Positions 63,100 through 64,000 of a stretch of 64,000 nt of DNA are shown here, piece by piece. Source of the DNA: Promethearchaeota archaeon (GTDB lineage: Archaea > Asgardarchaeota > Lokiarchaeia > Sigyniarchaeales > SOKP01). The position numbers were made by a program, and so were the translations under genes. Where the stretch lies: contig JAUVXW010000003.1 of assembly GCA_030603385.1 (NCBI GenBank), positions 124,001 through 188,000 on the forward strand, written 5' to 3'. Numbering within the stretch: the first letter of the stretch is position 1; every line of letters starts with the position of its first letter. The notes under the pieces are model-generated. The model saw only the letters and a list, made by a program, of their open reading frames with translations. It was not told the origin of the DNA and made no database searches.

Positions 63100-64000
63100 T
63101 TATCTAGTTATTCTTACGAGATTTTGTGCTTTTTCCTTTATTATTTTTTCTCCAATGTTGGCTATTCTCTGTGCTAATTCTGAAATTTTCCATTTTTCAT
63201 GACTTTTTACAAATGTAGAAAAAGTATCTTGTAAAGGATCCTTCCATTTTGCAGGAATTTTGTGAGCTCCATGTACAACGCCCATAAGTGCTCCAATATT
63301 CCCACAATTACAATCAGTATCATACCCCATCATCGCAGCGATACATATGGATCGTCCAAAGGGATCTTGTTTATCTTGAGCACCATATAGAAGTGAGAGT
63401 ATTATTATTCCGATATTTGGTAATGTATGAACTCCTCCTAAGCGAGTATTTAGCAAAATACTTCTTTCTATAGGAAAAACTGAAGATGATGCAAGTACTT
63501 TGCGTACCATTTTTTTGATCCAATATTCCTTAATTAAAATTTGCCTTGCGGTTCTAAAATCGGTAGGATTCTCCTCAAAGATTTCAATTGCCTTCATTAC
63601 AGTCTGAGTATATAAACTATCCTTTTTGGGTGGGAGGTGTTTGATTGCAGTATTAATGTTCTTCCTTATATCTGACTCAAAGAAGGCTTGAGAGATTAAA
63701 ACAGCAAGAAAAATCTCACCTTCTATCCCCACTCCCGCATGAGAAATAGAACCGTCCATTTGTGCGTATTCTCTGGCTAATTTTGGGCACCCTGGAGAAA
63801 TCTGACCCCAAATATCTGCTCGCATCTGAGCTCCTATGAAGTCATAATAGAAATTGTTAAGAACACCGGATTTAGGTGGCAATATCCCGGCTTTAAGATT
63901 ATTATATGCAATTTTTTCGGCAGTGAATATATTATCTTCTCTACTAAGAAGGTTTATCCATTCTTGAGCAATTTGTTGTGCAGTTAAATTAACACCGTAT
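63100..64000 (-). CDS. ADP-ribosylglycohydrolase family protein (5' end outside the window)
   Basis: The frame is open to the window edge; ~300 residues are visible. Before the TTG at 63882 the same frame continues to the edge with GVNLTAQQIAQEWI, KIAYNNLKAG and ILPPKSG, so that TTG is not the start. Family features: PPKSGVLNN, GAQMRADIWG, SPGCPKLAREYAQMDGSISH, and the metal motif GYDTDCNCGNIGALMG. These enzymes remove ADP-ribose from proteins or small molecules with two Mg ions. No ADP-ribosyltransferase gene is seen here. Nothing links it to the CoA genes. Confidence 0.9.
   Translation of the reverse strand, partial: YGVNLTAQQIAQEWINLLSREDNIFTAEKIAYNNLKAGILPPKSGVLNNFYYDFIGAQMRADIWGQISPGCPKLAREYAQMDGSISHAGVGIEGEIFLAVLISQAFFESDIRKNINTAIKHLPPKKDSLYTQTVMKAIEIFEENPTDFRTARQILIKEYWIKKMVRKVLASSSVFPIERSILLNTRLGGVHTLPNIGIIILSLLYGAQDKQDPFGRSICIAAMMGYDTDCNCGNIGALMGVVHGAHKIPAKWKDPLQDTFSTFVKSHEKWKISELAQRIANIGEKIIKEKAQNLVRITR

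Overview
The window is AT-rich and gene-dense, with no rRNA, tRNA, CRISPR array or insertion sequence that I could recognise. It looks archaeal and most like an Asgard archaeon of the Lokiarchaeia type. This is an inference from gene content and style: TATA-like promoters, GTGA/GGAGGTG Shine-Dalgarno sites, an exported solute-binding protein held by a C-terminal membrane anchor, many Cys-rich ferredoxin-like proteins, FATP-type acyl-CoA ligases and URO-D family proteins. A marker gene would be needed to fix the lineage.

Most of the window is one large CoA-thioester catabolism region. From left to right: 1-212 is the tail of a DmsB-like Fe-S subunit; 885-4480 (-) holds a thiolase, a thiolase paralogue without its catalytic residues, and a crotonase; 4710-5840 (+) is a Cys-rich ferredoxin; 6107-7855 (+) is a small island with an RHH-retropepsin protein and a HepT/MntA toxin-antitoxin pair; 7945-15023 (-) has three tandem hydratase-2 enzymes, a metallo-beta-lactamase-fold hydrolase, two short-chain dehydrogenases and a thiolase; 15270-16544 (-) is an MFS transporter; 16752-17897 (+) is a serine hydrolase; 17948-24671 (-) has an enoyl-CoA hydratase, a carboxylesterase, a molybdopterin oxidoreductase with its Fe-S subunit, and a second esterase; 24779-34648 (+) has two FATP-type acyl-CoA synthetases with different N-terminal domains, a ferredoxin, an NPD-type flavoenzyme, two enoyl-CoA hydratases and a URO-D family protein.

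The second half continues with 34753-38308 (-), an aldo/keto reductase-ferredoxin-GyrI fusion and three Cys-rich or ferredoxin proteins; 38528-41907 (+), a crotonase-like protein, an SCP2-like protein, a second URO-D protein and a membrane protein; 42008-53295 (-), a frameshifted MFS gene, a complete Opp/Dpp-type peptide ABC transporter whose two ATPases carry N-terminal membrane segments, and the remnant of a second solute-binding protein; 53489-60272 (+), an NPD flavoenzyme, a second molybdopterin oxidoreductase, an Fe-S subunit with a whole GltD-type flavoprotein nested inside it, and a serine hydrolase; 60421-64000 (-), a thiolase, an NPD flavoenzyme and a partial ADP-ribosylglycohydrolase.

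Read together, the genes supply ester cleavage (four esterase or hydrolase genes), CoA activation (two ligases), hydration (hydratase-2 and crotonase types), 3-hydroxyacyl oxidation (short-chain dehydrogenases) and thiolysis (three intact thiolases). No classical acyl-CoA dehydrogenase or ETF gene is present. Three NPD-family flavoenzymes and two cytoplasmic molybdopterin/tungstopterin oxidoreductases could supply redox steps. SCP2 domains, FATP ligases and NPD enzymes together suggest a bulky lipid, isoprenoid or alicyclic substrate, but that is a hypothesis only. The most unusual item is the Fe-S subunit at 57034-59040 with the inserted GltD module.
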